The translations under genes and the position numbers were made by a program. Below, piece after piece: positions 32,882 to 41,819 of a DNA stretch of 54,437 nt. Source of the DNA: Sphingomonadales bacterium (GTDB lineage Bacteria; Pseudomonadota; Alphaproteobacteria; Sphingomonadales; Sphingomonadaceae); assembly GCA_017302615.1 (NCBI GenBank), contig JAFLDB010000016.1, positions 1-54,437 of the forward strand. The letters are read 5' to 3'. The first letter of the stretch is position 1. Each line of letters begins with the position of its first letter. The notes beneath the pieces were generated by a model. That model had not been told where the DNA came from and made no database searches. It worked only from the letters and a program-made list of their open reading frames with translations.

Positions 32882-33604
32882 ATGACGGGGACACTTCAGC
32901 AGATCGACGGCACCGCGGGTGCCCGCCGCCACTTCCGCTATTTCGACTATGTGACGGCGGCCTTTGTCGCGATCCTGCTGCTGTCGAACCTGATCGGAGC
33001 GGCCAAACTGGCGACCGTCTGGGGGTTCACGTTCGGCGCAGGCATCCTGTTCTTCCCGCTATCCTATGTGATCGGCGACGTGCTGACCGAGGTTTACGGC
33101 TATGCCAACGCCCGCCGCTGCGTGTGGATGGGCTTTGCTGCGCTGTTGTTCATGGCCTTTATGAGCTACGTCGTCGTTGCCATGCCAGCGGCGGAAGGCT
33201 GGGATGGCCAGGCAGCTTATGAAAGTGTTTTCGGCAGCACCTGGCGGATTGTCGCCGCATCCATCCTGGCGTTCTGGGCCGGGGAGTTCGTCAACAGCTT
33301 CGTTCTGGCCAAGATGAAGATCTGGACCAAGGGCAAGCACCTGTGGAGCCGGACGATCGGATCGACCGTGTTCGGCCAGGGTGTCGATAGCCTGATCTTT
33401 TATCCGGTTGCCTTCCTTGGCATCTGGTCCACCGATCAGGTGCTGACGGTGATGGTCACCAACTGGATGCTGAAAGTTGCCTGGGAAGCGACCTTGACGC
33501 CGGTGACCTATGCCGTGGTCGGCTGGTTCAAGGCCCGCGAGGGCGTGGACGTCTATGATACCGGGACCGACTTCTCGCCCTTTGCCAAGGCTGAAGCGGT
33601 TTAG
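32882..33604 (+). CDS. yhhQ: Queuosine precursor transporter (YhhQ family)
   Basis: A 240-aa inner-membrane protein of the YhhQ/QPTR family, which imports queuine or preQ0/preQ1. Six or so hydrophobic segments are present, with the family signatures FPLSYVIGDVLTEVYGY (about 60-76) and WKGKHLWSRTIGSTVFGQGVDS-type sequence (here KGKHLWSRTIGSTVFGQGVD, about 152-171). ATG 32882 begins 62 bp beyond the oppositely oriented tRNA-Arg; the frame is open further upstream into the tRNA but this is not credible. queF, from the same pathway, lies at 53558-54016. Confidence 0.93.
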   Translation: MTGTLQQIDGTAGARRHFRYFDYVTAAFVAILLLSNLIGAAKLATVWGFTFGAGILFFPLSYVIGDVLTEVYGYANARRCVWMGFAALLFMAFMSYVVVAMPAAEGWDGQAAYESVFGSTWRIVAASILAFWAGEFVNSFVLAKMKIWTKGKHLWSRTIGSTVFGQGVDSLIFYPVAFLGIWSTDQVLTVMVTNWMLKVAWEATLTPVTYAVVGWFKAREGVDVYDTGTDFSPFAKAEAV

Positions 33605-33625
33605 GCCCCGCCCGCAAGCGGGGCC
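33604..33625. terminator. Bidirectional terminator-like hairpin between convergent genes
   Basis: A perfect 8-bp stem GGCCCCGC/GCGGGGCC with a 6-nt loop starts at the last base of the yhhQ stop codon. It is 16 bp from the end of the convergent mini-PspC gene. It has no U-tract on either side but its position fits a shared terminator. Confidence 0.5.
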
Positions 33626-33641
33626 TCACCGGCGATGGACC

Positions 33642-33827
33642 TCAATCGACGATGAGGCCGATCGCGAGGTAGACGAGGATCAGCGAACCGGCCCCGAAGA
33701 TGGTGCCGAGCACAAAAGCGATGCGGACCAGGTTGGCATCCCAGCCGAAGTAGTTGGCGATGCCGCTGCACACGCCCATGAACTTGCCGTTGACCTTGTC
33801 GAGACGGAACGTACGCGAGGGGGTCAT
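33642..33827 (-). CDS. Mini-PspC domain membrane protein (61 aa)
   Basis: A 61-aa protein consisting of little more than a PspC domain. FRLDKVNGKFMGVCSGIANYF matches the N-terminal PspC block at 8545-8922 (KVNGKLMGVCAGIADY), followed by one hydrophobic hairpin (VLGTIFGAGSLILVYLAIGLI). The C-terminal helix of full PspC is missing. GGAG lies before ATG 33827. It is the second gene behind the sigma-54 promoter at 34053-34068, so it is probably induced with the main psp operon. Confidence 0.9.
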   Translation of the reverse strand: MTPSRTFRLDKVNGKFMGVCSGIANYFGWDANLVRIAFVLGTIFGAGSLILVYLAIGLIVD

Positions 33828-33853
33828 GTCATTCTCCACTGGCTTGATCGGGG

Positions 33854-33994
33854 TCACGCGATCTCTCCAACGTAGACGGTGCTGGCCTGGGCCGACTGCG
33901 GCATCGAAACGGTGCCGCTGATCAGCACCAGCGAAAGGATGAGAGCCGAAGCCGCAGCGGCAAGCTTGTTGGCGAAAGTGGACTGGTGGGTCAT
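33854..33994 (-). CDS. Small membrane/exported peptide, first gene of the mini-PspC operon (46 aa)
   Basis: A 46-aa protein with a basic start (MTHQSTFANKL), one hydrophobic stretch (AAAASALILSLVLISGTV) and a short polar tail (MPQSAQASTVYVGEIA). AQA-S could be a signal-peptidase site, leaving only a tiny mature peptide; alternatively the helix stays in the membrane. GAGG lies about 11 nt upstream of ATG 33994. It is the first gene after a sigma-54 promoter, like the 52-aa peptide at 7077-7235. No family is recognised. Confidence 0.7.
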   Translation of the reverse strand: MTHQSTFANKLAAAASALILSLVLISGTVSMPQSAQASTVYVGEIA

Positions 33995-34052
33995 GGTCTT
34001 TTTCCTCTGTTTCAATCTGGCCTGCGGTTGTTTCCGCAGATGCCAGAGTGAT

Positions 34053-34068
34053 TGCAGACACCGTGCCA
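34053..34068 (-). promoter_or_regulatory. Sigma-54 promoter of the mini-PspC operon
   Basis: On the minus strand TGGCAC (34068-34063), 5 bp, then CTGCA (34057-34053). The invariant GG (34067-34066) and GC have exactly the spacing of the main psp promoter, and the first eight bases (TGGCACGG) are identical. Transcription would start near 34041, some 47 bp before the 46-aa gene. The -12 element is CTGC rather than TTGC, a mild deviation. Confidence 0.75.
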
Positions 34069-34140
34069 ATTTCGAAAAACCCCAGAAATTCAAGCTTTCC
34101 CTCGGCTGAACAAACTGTCTGCCATGATGCAGAAAACAAC

Positions 34141-34161
34141 TGTTGGTGAATTTCACCAACA
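34141..34161 (-). promoter_or_regulatory. Perfect 21-bp dyad, candidate PspF upstream activating site
   Basis: TGTTGGTGAA (34141-34150), a central T, and TTCACCAACA (34152-34161) form a perfect palindrome. Its centre is 84 bp upstream of the sigma-54 -24 GG at 34067. Its core resembles, from memory, the enteric PspF site (TTAGTGtAatTCGCTAA type). A degenerate version occurs at the same distance from the main psp promoter (6934-6952). It lies between the mini-PspC operon and recF, but the spacing ties it to the former. Confidence 0.72.
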
Positions 34162-34216
34162 TTCGGTATCAACCTTTGAGGTGACAGCGCCCCCTTGCTC
34201 CCTCTATCGCCCAGCC

Positions 34217-35290
34217 ATGGCCTTTGACCGGGTAACGCTCAGCCAGTTTCGCAACCATCATGCCACCCGGCTTGATGGCACCGCCCAGTTCAACCTGCTG
34301 GTGGGCGAAAACGGCGCTGGCAAGACCAACGTACTGGAGGCCTTGTCACTGCTCTCCCCTGGCCGGGGTTTGCGCCGCGCAGCCCTGCCGGAGATTCCGG
34401 CCAAGGGCGGCGACGGCGGCTTTGCAGTCAGCGCGGTGTTGAGCCAGACGGTGATGATCGGCACGGGCGTACGGCCCGAGCGCGCAACGAGGCGGGTGGT
34501 GCAAGTGAACGGAGCCGACGTTCCCGCCGTGCGGCTGGGTGAATGGCTCTCGGTCGGCTGGTTAACTCCGGCAATGGACCGGCTGTTTGCCGAAGGCGCA
34601 GGCGCACGGCGGCGGTTCCTAGACCGGTTGGTGCTGGCATTGGAACCAGCCCACGCCCGCAACGCCGCCAAGCTGGAAGGCGCACTGCGAGAACGCAACC
34701 GATTACTGGCTGATGAGCGTGACCCTGATCCGGTCTGGCTGGACGCGATCGAAGCCGGATTGGCCGAGGCCGGAGCCCAGGTTGCATCTGCACGGATGCG
34801 CCTTGTCGAACGCCTGGCCAATGCCTTGGACGAATTGCCCGATGCGCCGTTCGCCCGCCCGGCCCTTGCCTACCAGCCGGGCGGACCGCTGGATGCGGGC
34901 GAACTGGCAGCGGCCCTTTCGGCGAGCCGCCGCCGCGACCGCGCCGCCCAGCGCACTTTGACCGGCCCGCACCGCGACGAATTGGTCGTGACAATGGCCG
35001 GTAAGGATCAGCCCGCCGCCGATTGCTCGACCGGTGAACAGAAGGCGATGCTGATCGCCATCACCCTGGCCCACGCAGGCCTGCTTGATCCCGACCGGCC
35101 GGGCATTCTGCTGCTTGACGAAGTCGCCGCGCACCTCGATCCACTGCGCCGCGAGGCCTTGTTCGATCGCTTGCGGCGGGGCGCAGCGCAGGTCTGGCTG
35201 ACCGGCACCGAACTGCCGCCATTCGAAGCGATACGGGCCGAAGCGGCGGTCTGGCGGATCAGCGAGGGGCTGGCGGAGCGGTTGGCTTAG
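34217..35290 (+). CDS. recF: DNA replication/repair protein RecF
   Basis: A 357-aa RecF, the SMC-like ATPase that loads RecA at gaps with RecOR. Walker A is VGENGAGKT (29-37). The family motif is LTPAMDRLFAEGAGARRRFLDRL, the signature is STGEQKAMLIAITLAHA, and Walker B is GILLLDEVAAHLD. ATG 34217 begins the canonical VTLSQFRNH block. It is not next to dnaA/dnaN/gyrB here. The 3' end overlaps the convergent esterase gene by 32 bp. Confidence 0.95.
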   Translation: MAFDRVTLSQFRNHHATRLDGTAQFNLLVGENGAGKTNVLEALSLLSPGRGLRRAALPEIPAKGGDGGFAVSAVLSQTVMIGTGVRPERATRRVVQVNGADVPAVRLGEWLSVGWLTPAMDRLFAEGAGARRRFLDRLVLALEPAHARNAAKLEGALRERNRLLADERDPDPVWLDAIEAGLAEAGAQVASARMRLVERLANALDELPDAPFARPALAYQPGGPLDAGELAAALSASRRRDRAAQRTLTGPHRDELVVTMAGKDQPAADCSTGEQKAMLIAITLAHAGLLDPDRPGILLLDEVAAHLDPLRREALFDRLRRGAAQVWLTGTELPPFEAIRAEAAVWRISEGLAERLA

Positions 35291-35963
35291 GCAGTGCGCC
35301 GGCCACCGTATCGAGCGTAGCCGCAACCATCTCTTCCAGTCCCCGGGCGGTTGGATGGATCCGGTCGGGCTGGATCAGTTCCGGCTTGCCGATCACGGGT
35401 TGCAGGAAGAACGGAACCAGCGTGGCCCCGTATTTCTTTGCGAGCTTAGGGTAAATCGCATTGAACGCCTTGGCATGCTCCTCGCCCCAATTGGGTGCCG
35501 ACAGCATGCCCAGGAGGACAACCGGAATTTTGCGTTCGGCCAGCTTGGCGAGAATCTTGTCCAGGTTGGCCAGCGTTTCGGCCGGCGGCAGGCCGCGCAG
35601 CATGTCATTGCCGCCAAGGCTGATCACCACCAGCGCCGGTGGCGCCTTCAGCCCGTCCAGCACGAAATCGACCCGTTGAAGCCCGCCCGAGGTGGTGTCA
35701 CCCGAAACCCCCGCATTGACGATCCGGGCGTTTATGCCGCGGCCGCGTAGTGCCGCCTCCAGCCGGGCCGGATAGCTCTGTCCGGGCTCTACCCCGTAGC
35801 CCGCGAACAGGCTGTCCCCCAGGGCCACGATCGTGACCTCCTCGCCCACCACGGGTAGGTCGGGCATGGCGGGGGCAGTTGATTCGGTCGGTACAGGGAC
35901 CGGCTCTGTGCCGCATGCCCCGAGAGACAGGGTTGCAACAACGGCTGCCAGTTTCCATTTCAT
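35259..35963 (-). CDS. tesA: SGNH arylesterase/lysophospholipase (TesA-like) lipoprotein
   Basis: A 234-aa SGNH hydrolase with a signal peptide ending in a lipobox (LSLGAC, Cys17), so it is probably periplasm-facing and lipid-anchored. Catalytic residues are Ser51 (ALGDSLFAG), Asn118 (SLGGNDM), and Asp199/His202 (PDRIHP). It is divergent from an ATPase-permease pair like ybbA-ybbP, the same neighbourhood as enteric tesA. Substrates are likely lipids or aryl esters. Some 32 bp at its 3' end overlap recF. Confidence 0.88.
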   Translation of the reverse strand: MKWKLAAVVATLSLGACGTEPVPVPTESTAPAMPDLPVVGEEVTIVALGDSLFAGYGVEPGQSYPARLEAALRGRGINARIVNAGVSGDTTSGGLQRVDFVLDGLKAPPALVVISLGGNDMLRGLPPAETLANLDKILAKLAERKIPVVLLGMLSAPNWGEEHAKAFNAIYPKLAKKYGATLVPFFLQPVIGKPELIQPDRIHPTARGLEEMVAATLDTVAGALPKPTAPPAPR

Positions 35964-36010
35964 CGACGAACGCTCCTTGCCTTTCCCTCTAGCTATGGCA
36001 TCTCCCGCCC

Positions 36011-36703
36011 GTGACAAGCCCCCTCCCGGCGATCGACGCCAGAAACCTTACCCTTTCCCTTGGCCAGGGCGACAGCGCAGTGGAAGTGCTGCGCGGGATC
36101 GACCTGACTGTGCCGCAAGGTCAGACGCTGGCCCTGTTAGGGCCGTCAGGCTCGGGGAAGAGCAGCCTGATGGCGGTCCTCTCCGGGCTGGAGCGCGCCG
36201 GCGGCGGCACTTTGGTGGTGGCTGGCGAAGACTTTGCCGCTCTTGATGAGGACGCCTTGGCCGCCGCCCGGCGCGGCCGGATCGGCGTGGTGCTGCAAGC
36301 GTTTCATCTGTTGCCAACGATGACCGCCATCGAGAACGTCATGACCCCGCTGGAATTGGCCGGCCTGGCTGATGCGCGCCAACGGGCGGAGGCGGAACTG
36401 GCCGCAGTCGGACTTGCCCATCGCCTCAATCACTACCCTGCCCAGCTTTCGGGTGGCGAGCAGCAGCGCGTGGCGATTGCGCGGGCCTTGGCCGCGCGCC
36501 CGGCGCTGGTTTTCGCGGACGAGCCCACCGGCAACCTCGATGCCGCAACCGGTGTCACGATCATGGACCTGTTGTTCGCCCGCCGCGCGGAGACCGGGGC
36601 GACGCTGATTATCATCACCCATGATCCCGCATTGGCCGAACGCTGCGAACGGGTTGTGACCCTGGCTGACGGTCGCATCGCCAGCGACAGCGCTGTCCGA
36701 TGA
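36011..36703 (+). CDS. ybbA: ABC transporter ATP-binding protein (YbbA/LolD type)
   Basis: A 230-aa ATPase. Walker A is GPSGSGKSS (44-52), the signature is LSGGEQQRVAIARAL, and Walker B is ALVFADEPTGNLD. The MacB/LolD subfamily feature IENVMTPLELAG after the Q-loop is present. It starts at GTG 36011, which begins the conserved sequence; no nearby ATG exists. Its stop overlaps the permease ATG (ATGA), so they form one complex, YbbA-YbbP like. The divergent tesA-type gene supports this name. Confidence 0.9.
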   Translation: MTSPLPAIDARNLTLSLGQGDSAVEVLRGIDLTVPQGQTLALLGPSGSGKSSLMAVLSGLERAGGGTLVVAGEDFAALDEDALAAARRGRIGVVLQAFHLLPTMTAIENVMTPLELAGLADARQRAEAELAAVGLAHRLNHYPAQLSGGEQQRVAIARALAARPALVFADEPTGNLDAATGVTIMDLLFARRAETGATLIIITHDPALAERCERVVTLADGRIASDSAVR

Positions 36704-39213
36704 TTACCTGGCGCGCCGCCTGGACCATCGCCCGGCGCGATCTGTCAGCCCGGTTCCGGGGCCTTCGACTCTTGCTGGTTTGCCTGTTTCTGGGGGTCGG
36801 CGCACTTTCCGCGATCGGCACCCTGACTGGCGCTATCGGCAAGGAGCTCTCCAGTCGTGGGCGCGCGATTCTGGGCGGCGATATTGAAGTATCGGTCTGG
36901 CAGCGTTCTGCCAGCCCTCAGGAGCAGGCTGCATTTGCCAAGGCGGGCAAGTTGTCTGGCGGATACCGGATGCAGGCCATGGCCCGCGTCGGAGACATGG
37001 CCTCCCCAGTCGAACTCAAGGCCATTGACCAGGCATGGCCACTGGTCGGGCACTTGATCCTGAAAGATGGCCGCAAGACCGGTGCACCGCCGGAAGGAGA
37101 GGCGTGGATCGCTCAGGGCGCTGCCGACCGGCTGGGCATCGGCGTCGGCCAGAACCTGACAATCGGATCGGTCACCCTCAAGGTCGGGGGAATCATCGCT
37201 GACGAGCCGGACCGCCTGAGCGAGGGTTTTGCACTCGGCCCCGTCGTGCTGGTGGGTAGCGATGTCCCGGCCCGTGCCGGATTGACGGCACCGGGAGCGA
37301 TGTATCGCGCCAAGTATCGGATCGCCCTGCCCCGAGGCAGCGATCCTGACGCAATTGCCAAGAGTTTGAAGGAGCAGTTTCCCTCATCCGGCTTTGAAAC
37401 CCGCACCCGTGAGCGCGCCGCGCCGGGAGCTGAACGGTTCGTGGCCCGGATGGGCGATTTTCTGATCCTGGTCGGCCTGGCCGCGCTGGTCATTGCCGGG
37501 ATCGGCATCGGCGGCGGAGTATCCTCATACCTTGAAGCGCGGCGCGGCAGCATCGCAACTCTGAAAGTGCTGGGCGCGACAAGCGGGGACATCGCGCGGA
37601 TATATCTGTTGCAGATCGCCGCGGCGGCTGTGGTTGGTTCGGCACTCGGGCTCGCAGCTGGTGTGCTCGTCACCCCGTTGCTGGCCAAGGCACTGGGCAA
37701 TCTTCTGCCAGTCGCAGCCGGGTTCACGCTCGATGGCTGGGCGCTGGCCCGAGCCGCTGCCTTTGGCTTGCTGGTTGCGCTGGTCTTTGCCGCGCCACCC
37801 TTGCTCGCCGCCCGGCGTTTTCCGGCAATGGCGCTGTTCCGGGCGCGGGTTGCACCGCTCGCCAGCAACTGGCGCGACGCCGCGCTGCCAGTTGGCCTTG
37901 GCATTACCGGAATCGTCGCGTTGTCGCTGATCGGCACCCGCCAGCCAGAGATGGTGGCCGGGTTCCTGGCCGGGGCTGCGGCGATCCTGGGGTTGCTGGG
38001 CGCACTCGGCTGGGCAATCAGGACCCTTTCCGCCCGCCTGCCCCGTCCGCAGCGCCCACTGCTGCGTATAGCCCTTTCCAACCTGCACCGCCCGGGCGCG
38101 CAGACTGGTGCGCTGGTGACCGCGCTGGGCTTTGGGCTGGCCGCCTTCGTCCTGCTCGCCGCGATCCAGACCAGCCTCGATGCCAACATCCAGGCCCGGG
38201 TTCCGCAGCGCGCGCCAGACTATTTCGTGCTGGATGTGCCGCGCGACCGGGTCGGCGATTTCGTCAGGACAGTCGAAGCACAAGCCCCTGGCGCACAGGC
38301 CCGCACCGTTCCGGCCATGCGCGGCGCGATCCTGGCCTATGGCCCGGAAGACCGCATGATCCGCGTCTCGACACTCAAGAGCATTCCCGAGAACGCCTGG
38401 CCGCTGCGCGGCGAACGCGGCCTGACCTATTCGGAGGACATTCCCGAAGGCAATGTTGTGACCGAAGGCGAATGGTGGCCCACGGGCTATGCCGGAGAGC
38501 CGCTGGTATCGATTGACGAACGGCTGGCCGAAGCCCTCGATCTCAAGCTCGGTGATCAGTTGACAATTGGCCTGCTGGGCGTGGAACGCACGGCCCGGAT
38601 TTCATCATTCCGGCGGATCGATTGGGACTCGCTCGGCTTCAACTACGTTCTGGTTTTCAGCCCCAACGCAATCCGTGATGCCCCGCACAATTTCGCCGCG
38701 ACCATCGATCTGCCCCAGGACAGCCAGCGCGGACCGATGCTGCGCACACTGGTGCGGGACTATCCGACCAGTTCGGTAATCGAGGTCGGCGGCGTGCTGA
38801 CCCAGGCCCGGGACCTGCTCAGACAGGTCAGCGCTGCGGTGCTGTCGGCGGCCTCGGTAGCGGTGCTGGCTGGGATTGCCGTGCTGCTCGGCGCGATTGC
38901 TGCGGCCCGCGCGGCCCGCCTTTACGACAATGTCATCCTGCGCGTTCTGGGTGCCAGCCGCCGGCAACTGCTACTACTGCAGGTAGCTGAGTATGCCCTG
39001 CTTTCTCTGGTTCTGGCGGGCGTTGCCCTGGCGCTCGGCACCGGAACCGCCTGGCTGGTGGTGGTCAAGCTGTTCGAATTCGATTGGCTCCCCAACTGGC
39101 CGGTGGTCCTCGCCACGCTGGGCCTCGGGCTCGCCCTGGTCATCGCCTTTGCCATGGCGGCTTCGCTCCCTCTGTTGAGAGCGAAGCCGGCCCAGGCATT
39201 GCGCGAACTTTAG
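36700..39213 (+). CDS. ybbP: FtsX-like ABC permease (YbbP type)
   Basis: An 837-aa inner-membrane permease. One N-terminal helix (about 20-42) is followed by a large periplasmic domain. Then comes a first block of FtsX helices (about 250-450, including SSYLEARRGSIATLKVLGA), a second periplasmic domain (about 480-700), and the last FtsX block (LYDNVILRVLGASRRQLL). This is the 10-helix YbbP plan. The transported substrate is unknown; membrane-lipid or lipoprotein handling is usual for the superfamily. Confidence 0.9.
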   Translation: MITWRAAWTIARRDLSARFRGLRLLLVCLFLGVGALSAIGTLTGAIGKELSSRGRAILGGDIEVSVWQRSASPQEQAAFAKAGKLSGGYRMQAMARVGDMASPVELKAIDQAWPLVGHLILKDGRKTGAPPEGEAWIAQGAADRLGIGVGQNLTIGSVTLKVGGIIADEPDRLSEGFALGPVVLVGSDVPARAGLTAPGAMYRAKYRIALPRGSDPDAIAKSLKEQFPSSGFETRTRERAAPGAERFVARMGDFLILVGLAALVIAGIGIGGGVSSYLEARRGSIATLKVLGATSGDIARIYLLQIAAAAVVGSALGLAAGVLVTPLLAKALGNLLPVAAGFTLDGWALARAAAFGLLVALVFAAPPLLAARRFPAMALFRARVAPLASNWRDAALPVGLGITGIVALSLIGTRQPEMVAGFLAGAAAILGLLGALGWAIRTLSARLPRPQRPLLRIALSNLHRPGAQTGALVTALGFGLAAFVLLAAIQTSLDANIQARVPQRAPDYFVLDVPRDRVGDFVRTVEAQAPGAQARTVPAMRGAILAYGPEDRMIRVSTLKSIPENAWPLRGERGLTYSEDIPEGNVVTEGEWWPTGYAGEPLVSIDERLAEALDLKLGDQLTIGLLGVERTARISSFRRIDWDSLGFNYVLVFSPNAIRDAPHNFAATIDLPQDSQRGPMLRTLVRDYPTSSVIEVGGVLTQARDLLRQVSAAVLSAASVAVLAGIAVLLGAIAAARAARLYDNVILRVLGASRRQLLLLQVAEYALLSLVLAGVALALGTGTAWLVVVKLFEFDWLPNWPVVLATLGLGLALVIAFAMAASLPLLRAKPAQALREL

Positions 39214-39701
39214 GAAAATACGTCTGCGGAAGCATCACCCTTGGGATCGTCACCGAACCGGTTGGCCCCGCGGGTGCCTTCCAGGCACATTATAACCAGG
39301 AATGCGATGCCCGCGATCAACCCGACCAGAGGGATGATGCTGGCCAGAATCATGCCAAGATACCACCAACCGCTCATGTCGCGATCGTGCAGACGGCGCA
39401 CAGTGACCGCAATGCCCGGAATGAACACAAACAAGGCCCAAAGCGCCCCAAGAGCTGCAAGGCCAACTGCGATCGGGTGATCGGCCCACTGCATCGCCCC
39501 GGCAGCAGACGCTTCATAGCTGCCAGGCTCGACCATGCCGCCAGTTGCCATCATGCTGCTGATCATCGCGTAATAGAGCGGTCCGAGCAGCACCACAGAC
39601 ACGGCGAAATTCAACAACTGAAAGAACCAGAACTCCTTCCGGCGCGAACGGCCTTTGAAATCGGCATAGCGCCGGATCGGCATCAGCATCCATTCAAGCA
39701 T
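39210..39701 (-). CDS. DUF805 inner-membrane protein
   Basis: A 163-aa membrane protein with the DUF805 signature: RRYADFKGRSRRKEFWFFQL at the start, then VRRLHDRDMSGWWYLG and an EGTRGANRFGDDPKG tail. About four hydrophobic segments are present. It converges with the permease gene (4-bp overlap). The 174-bp gap to typA (39702-39875) contains a GTTGC-GGT-GCAAC dyad and otherwise no clear promoter that I can define. Confidence 0.92.
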   Translation of the reverse strand: MLEWMLMPIRRYADFKGRSRRKEFWFFQLLNFAVSVVLLGPLYYAMISSMMATGGMVEPGSYEASAAGAMQWADHPIAVGLAALGALWALFVFIPGIAVTVRRLHDRDMSGWWYLGMILASIIPLVGLIAGIAFLVIMCLEGTRGANRFGDDPKGDASADVFS

Positions 39702-39875
39702 TTGAACCCCCTACCTTTCCCGCGCGGCGGCGCGATGGGTGGGAGAGGAACACACACACCTGACAACTGCAAGTGAAAGTCGTTCAGCTTGCCCTTTGCC
39801 CGCGCTTACGCTAGGGGCGCGCGCAATGTTGCGGTGCAACACGCACCCATTCCTCCCTGACTTCGAGAGAAACCC

Positions 39876-41705
39876 ATGTCCGCCCCGCTGCCGCTGCGCA
39901 ATATCGCAATCATCGCCCACGTCGACCATGGCAAGACCACGCTGGTCGACCAGTTGTTCCGCCAGTCCGGCACCTTCCGCGAAAACCAGCGGATCGAGGA
40001 GCGGGCGATGGATTCGAACGACCTCGAAAAGGAACGCGGGATCACCATTCTGGCCAAGTGCACCTCGGTCGAATGGAACGGCACCCGCATCAATATCGTC
40101 GACACCCCTGGCCACGCTGACTTCGGCGGAGAGGTCGAGCGTATTCTCTCGATGGTCGACGGCGTGATCCTGCTGGTCGACAGCTCCGAAGGGGCCATGC
40201 CGCAGACCAAGTTCGTCACCGGAAAGGCGCTTGCCCTGGGCCTGCGTCCGATCGTGGTGGTCAACAAGATCGACCGCCCCGATGGCCGGGCACAGGAAGT
40301 GCTCGACGAAGTATTCGACCTGTTCGTCAACCTGGATGCCAGCGACGAACAGTGCGATTTCCCGGTGCTCTATGCCTCGGGCCGCAACGGCTATGCCAGC
40401 ACTGACGAGAATGCCCGCGAAGGCAGCCTGGAGCCGCTGTTCCAGAAGATCGTCGATCACGTCCCAGCGCCGAATCTCGATGTCGACGGGCCGTTCACCT
40501 TCCTCGCGACCCTGCTGGACCGCGACAACTTCATGGGCCGCGTGCTGACCGGCCGGGTCCAGTCGGGCCGGATCAAGGTCAACGATCCGATCCGCGCGCT
40601 CGATGCCGATGGCAACGTGATCGAAGTGGGCCGTGCCTCCAAGCTGATGAGCTTCAACGGGCTGGACCGCGTGCCGGTGGAAGAGGCCAAGGCCGGTGAC
40701 ATCATCGCCCTGGCCGGTCTGGAGAAGGCGACTGTCGCCAATACCATCGCCGCGCCGGAAGTGACCGTGCCGATCAAGGCCCAGCCGATCGATCCGCCAA
40801 CCCTGGCAATGCGCTTTGCCGTGAATGACAGCCCCTTTGCCGGCCGCGAGGGCGACAAGGTGACGAGCCGCATGATCCGCGACCGCCTGATGCGCGAAGC
40901 CGAAACCAATGTCGCGATCCGGGTTACCGAGAGCGAGGACAAGGACAGCTTCGAAGTGGCCGGCCGCGGCGAACTGCAGCTGGGCGTCCTGATCGAGACT
41001 ATGCGCCGCGAAGGCTTTGAACTGGGTATCAGCCGTCCATGCGTGCTGTTCCGTGAAGAGAACGGCCAACGCACCGAACCCTATGAAACGGTCGTGATCG
41101 ACGTTGACGACGAGTACTCGTCGACGGTGGTCGACAAGATGCAGCGCCGCAAGGCCGAGCTGACAGAGATGCGCCCGTCGGGCAGCGGCAAGACCCGCCT
41201 GACTTTCAGCGCACCCAGCCGGGGCCTGATCGGCTACCACGGGGAATTCCTGTCCGACACGCGCGGCACGGGCATCATGAACCGCCTGTTCGAGAAGTAC
41301 GGCCCGCACAAGGGCCAGATCGAGGGCCGGATCAACGGCGTGCTGATCTCCAACTGCACCGGTGAAGCGGTGGCCTATGCCCTCAACAGCCTTGAGGACC
41401 GGGGCATCCTGTTCGTGCGCCCGCAGGACAAGATCTATGAAGGCATGATCATCGGCGAGAACGCCAAGCCGGAAGACCTTGAAGTCAACCCGATGAAGTC
41501 CAAGCAGCTGACGAACTTCCGTTCGACCGGCAAGGACGACGCGATCCGTCTGACCCCGCCGAAGATCATGACGCTGGAACAGGCCATCGCCTATATCGAC
41601 GAGGACGAGATGGTCGAAGTGACCCCCAAGTCGATCCGGGTCCGCAAGACCGAGCTTGATCCGCACGAGCGCAAGAAGGCCAGCCGGAAGAAGGAACTGG
41701 CGTAA
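39876..41705 (+). CDS. typA: Ribosome-associated GTPase TypA/BipA
   Basis: A 609-aa translational GTPase related to EF-G, acting in ribosome assembly and stress adaptation. G1 is [10 protein letters not shown]2 RGITI, G3 [11 protein letters not shown] and G4 NKIDRPDG. The BipA-specific C-terminal region is seen as [20 protein letters not shown] and GTGIMNRLF. The length matches the family. An AGAGAAACCC sequence precedes ATG 39876. Confidence 0.97.
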   Translation: MSAPLPLRNIAIIAHVDHGKTTLVDQLFRQSGTFRENQRIEERAMDSNDLEKERGITILAKCTSVEWNGTRINIVDTPGHADFGGEVERILSMVDGVILLVDSSEGAMPQTKFVTGKALALGLRPIVVVNKIDRPDGRAQEVLDEVFDLFVNLDASDEQCDFPVLYASGRNGYASTDENAREGSLEPLFQKIVDHVPAPNLDVDGPFTFLATLLDRDNFMGRVLTGRVQSGRIKVNDPIRALDADGNVIEVGRASKLMSFNGLDRVPVEEAKAGDIIALAGLEKATVANTIAAPEVTVPIKAQPIDPPTLAMRFAVNDSPFAGREGDKVTSRMIRDRLMREAETNVAIRVTESEDKDSFEVAGRGELQLGVLIETMRREGFELGISRPCVLFREENGQRTEPYETVVIDVDDEYSSTVVDKMQRRKAELTEMRPSGSGKTRLTFSAPSRGLIGYHGEFLSDTRGTGIMNRLFEKYGPHKGQIEGRINGVLISNCTGEAVAYALNSLEDRGILFVRPQDKIYEGMIIGENAKPEDLEVNPMKSKQLTNFRSTGKDDAIRLTPPKIMTLEQAIAYIDEDEMVEVTPKSIRVRKTELDPHERKKASRKKELA

Positions 41706-41711
41706 GCGGCC

Positions 41712-41733
41712 CGGCCTGCGCCGTCGCAGGCCG
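41712..41733 (+). terminator. Hairpin after typA
   Basis: A perfect 9-bp stem CGGCCTGCG/CGCAGGCCG with a CCGT loop starts 7 bp after the typA stop. There is no U-tract, so termination may be weak or Rho-assisted. Confidence 0.5.
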
Positions 41734-41819
41734 ACCGTGCTCCCCAAAGGGGTAGTGTTCAGTCTGGTGCCCGATGGCAACACCGGGCCTGGATACTATC
41801 ACTTGTAAGGGGACCGGCC

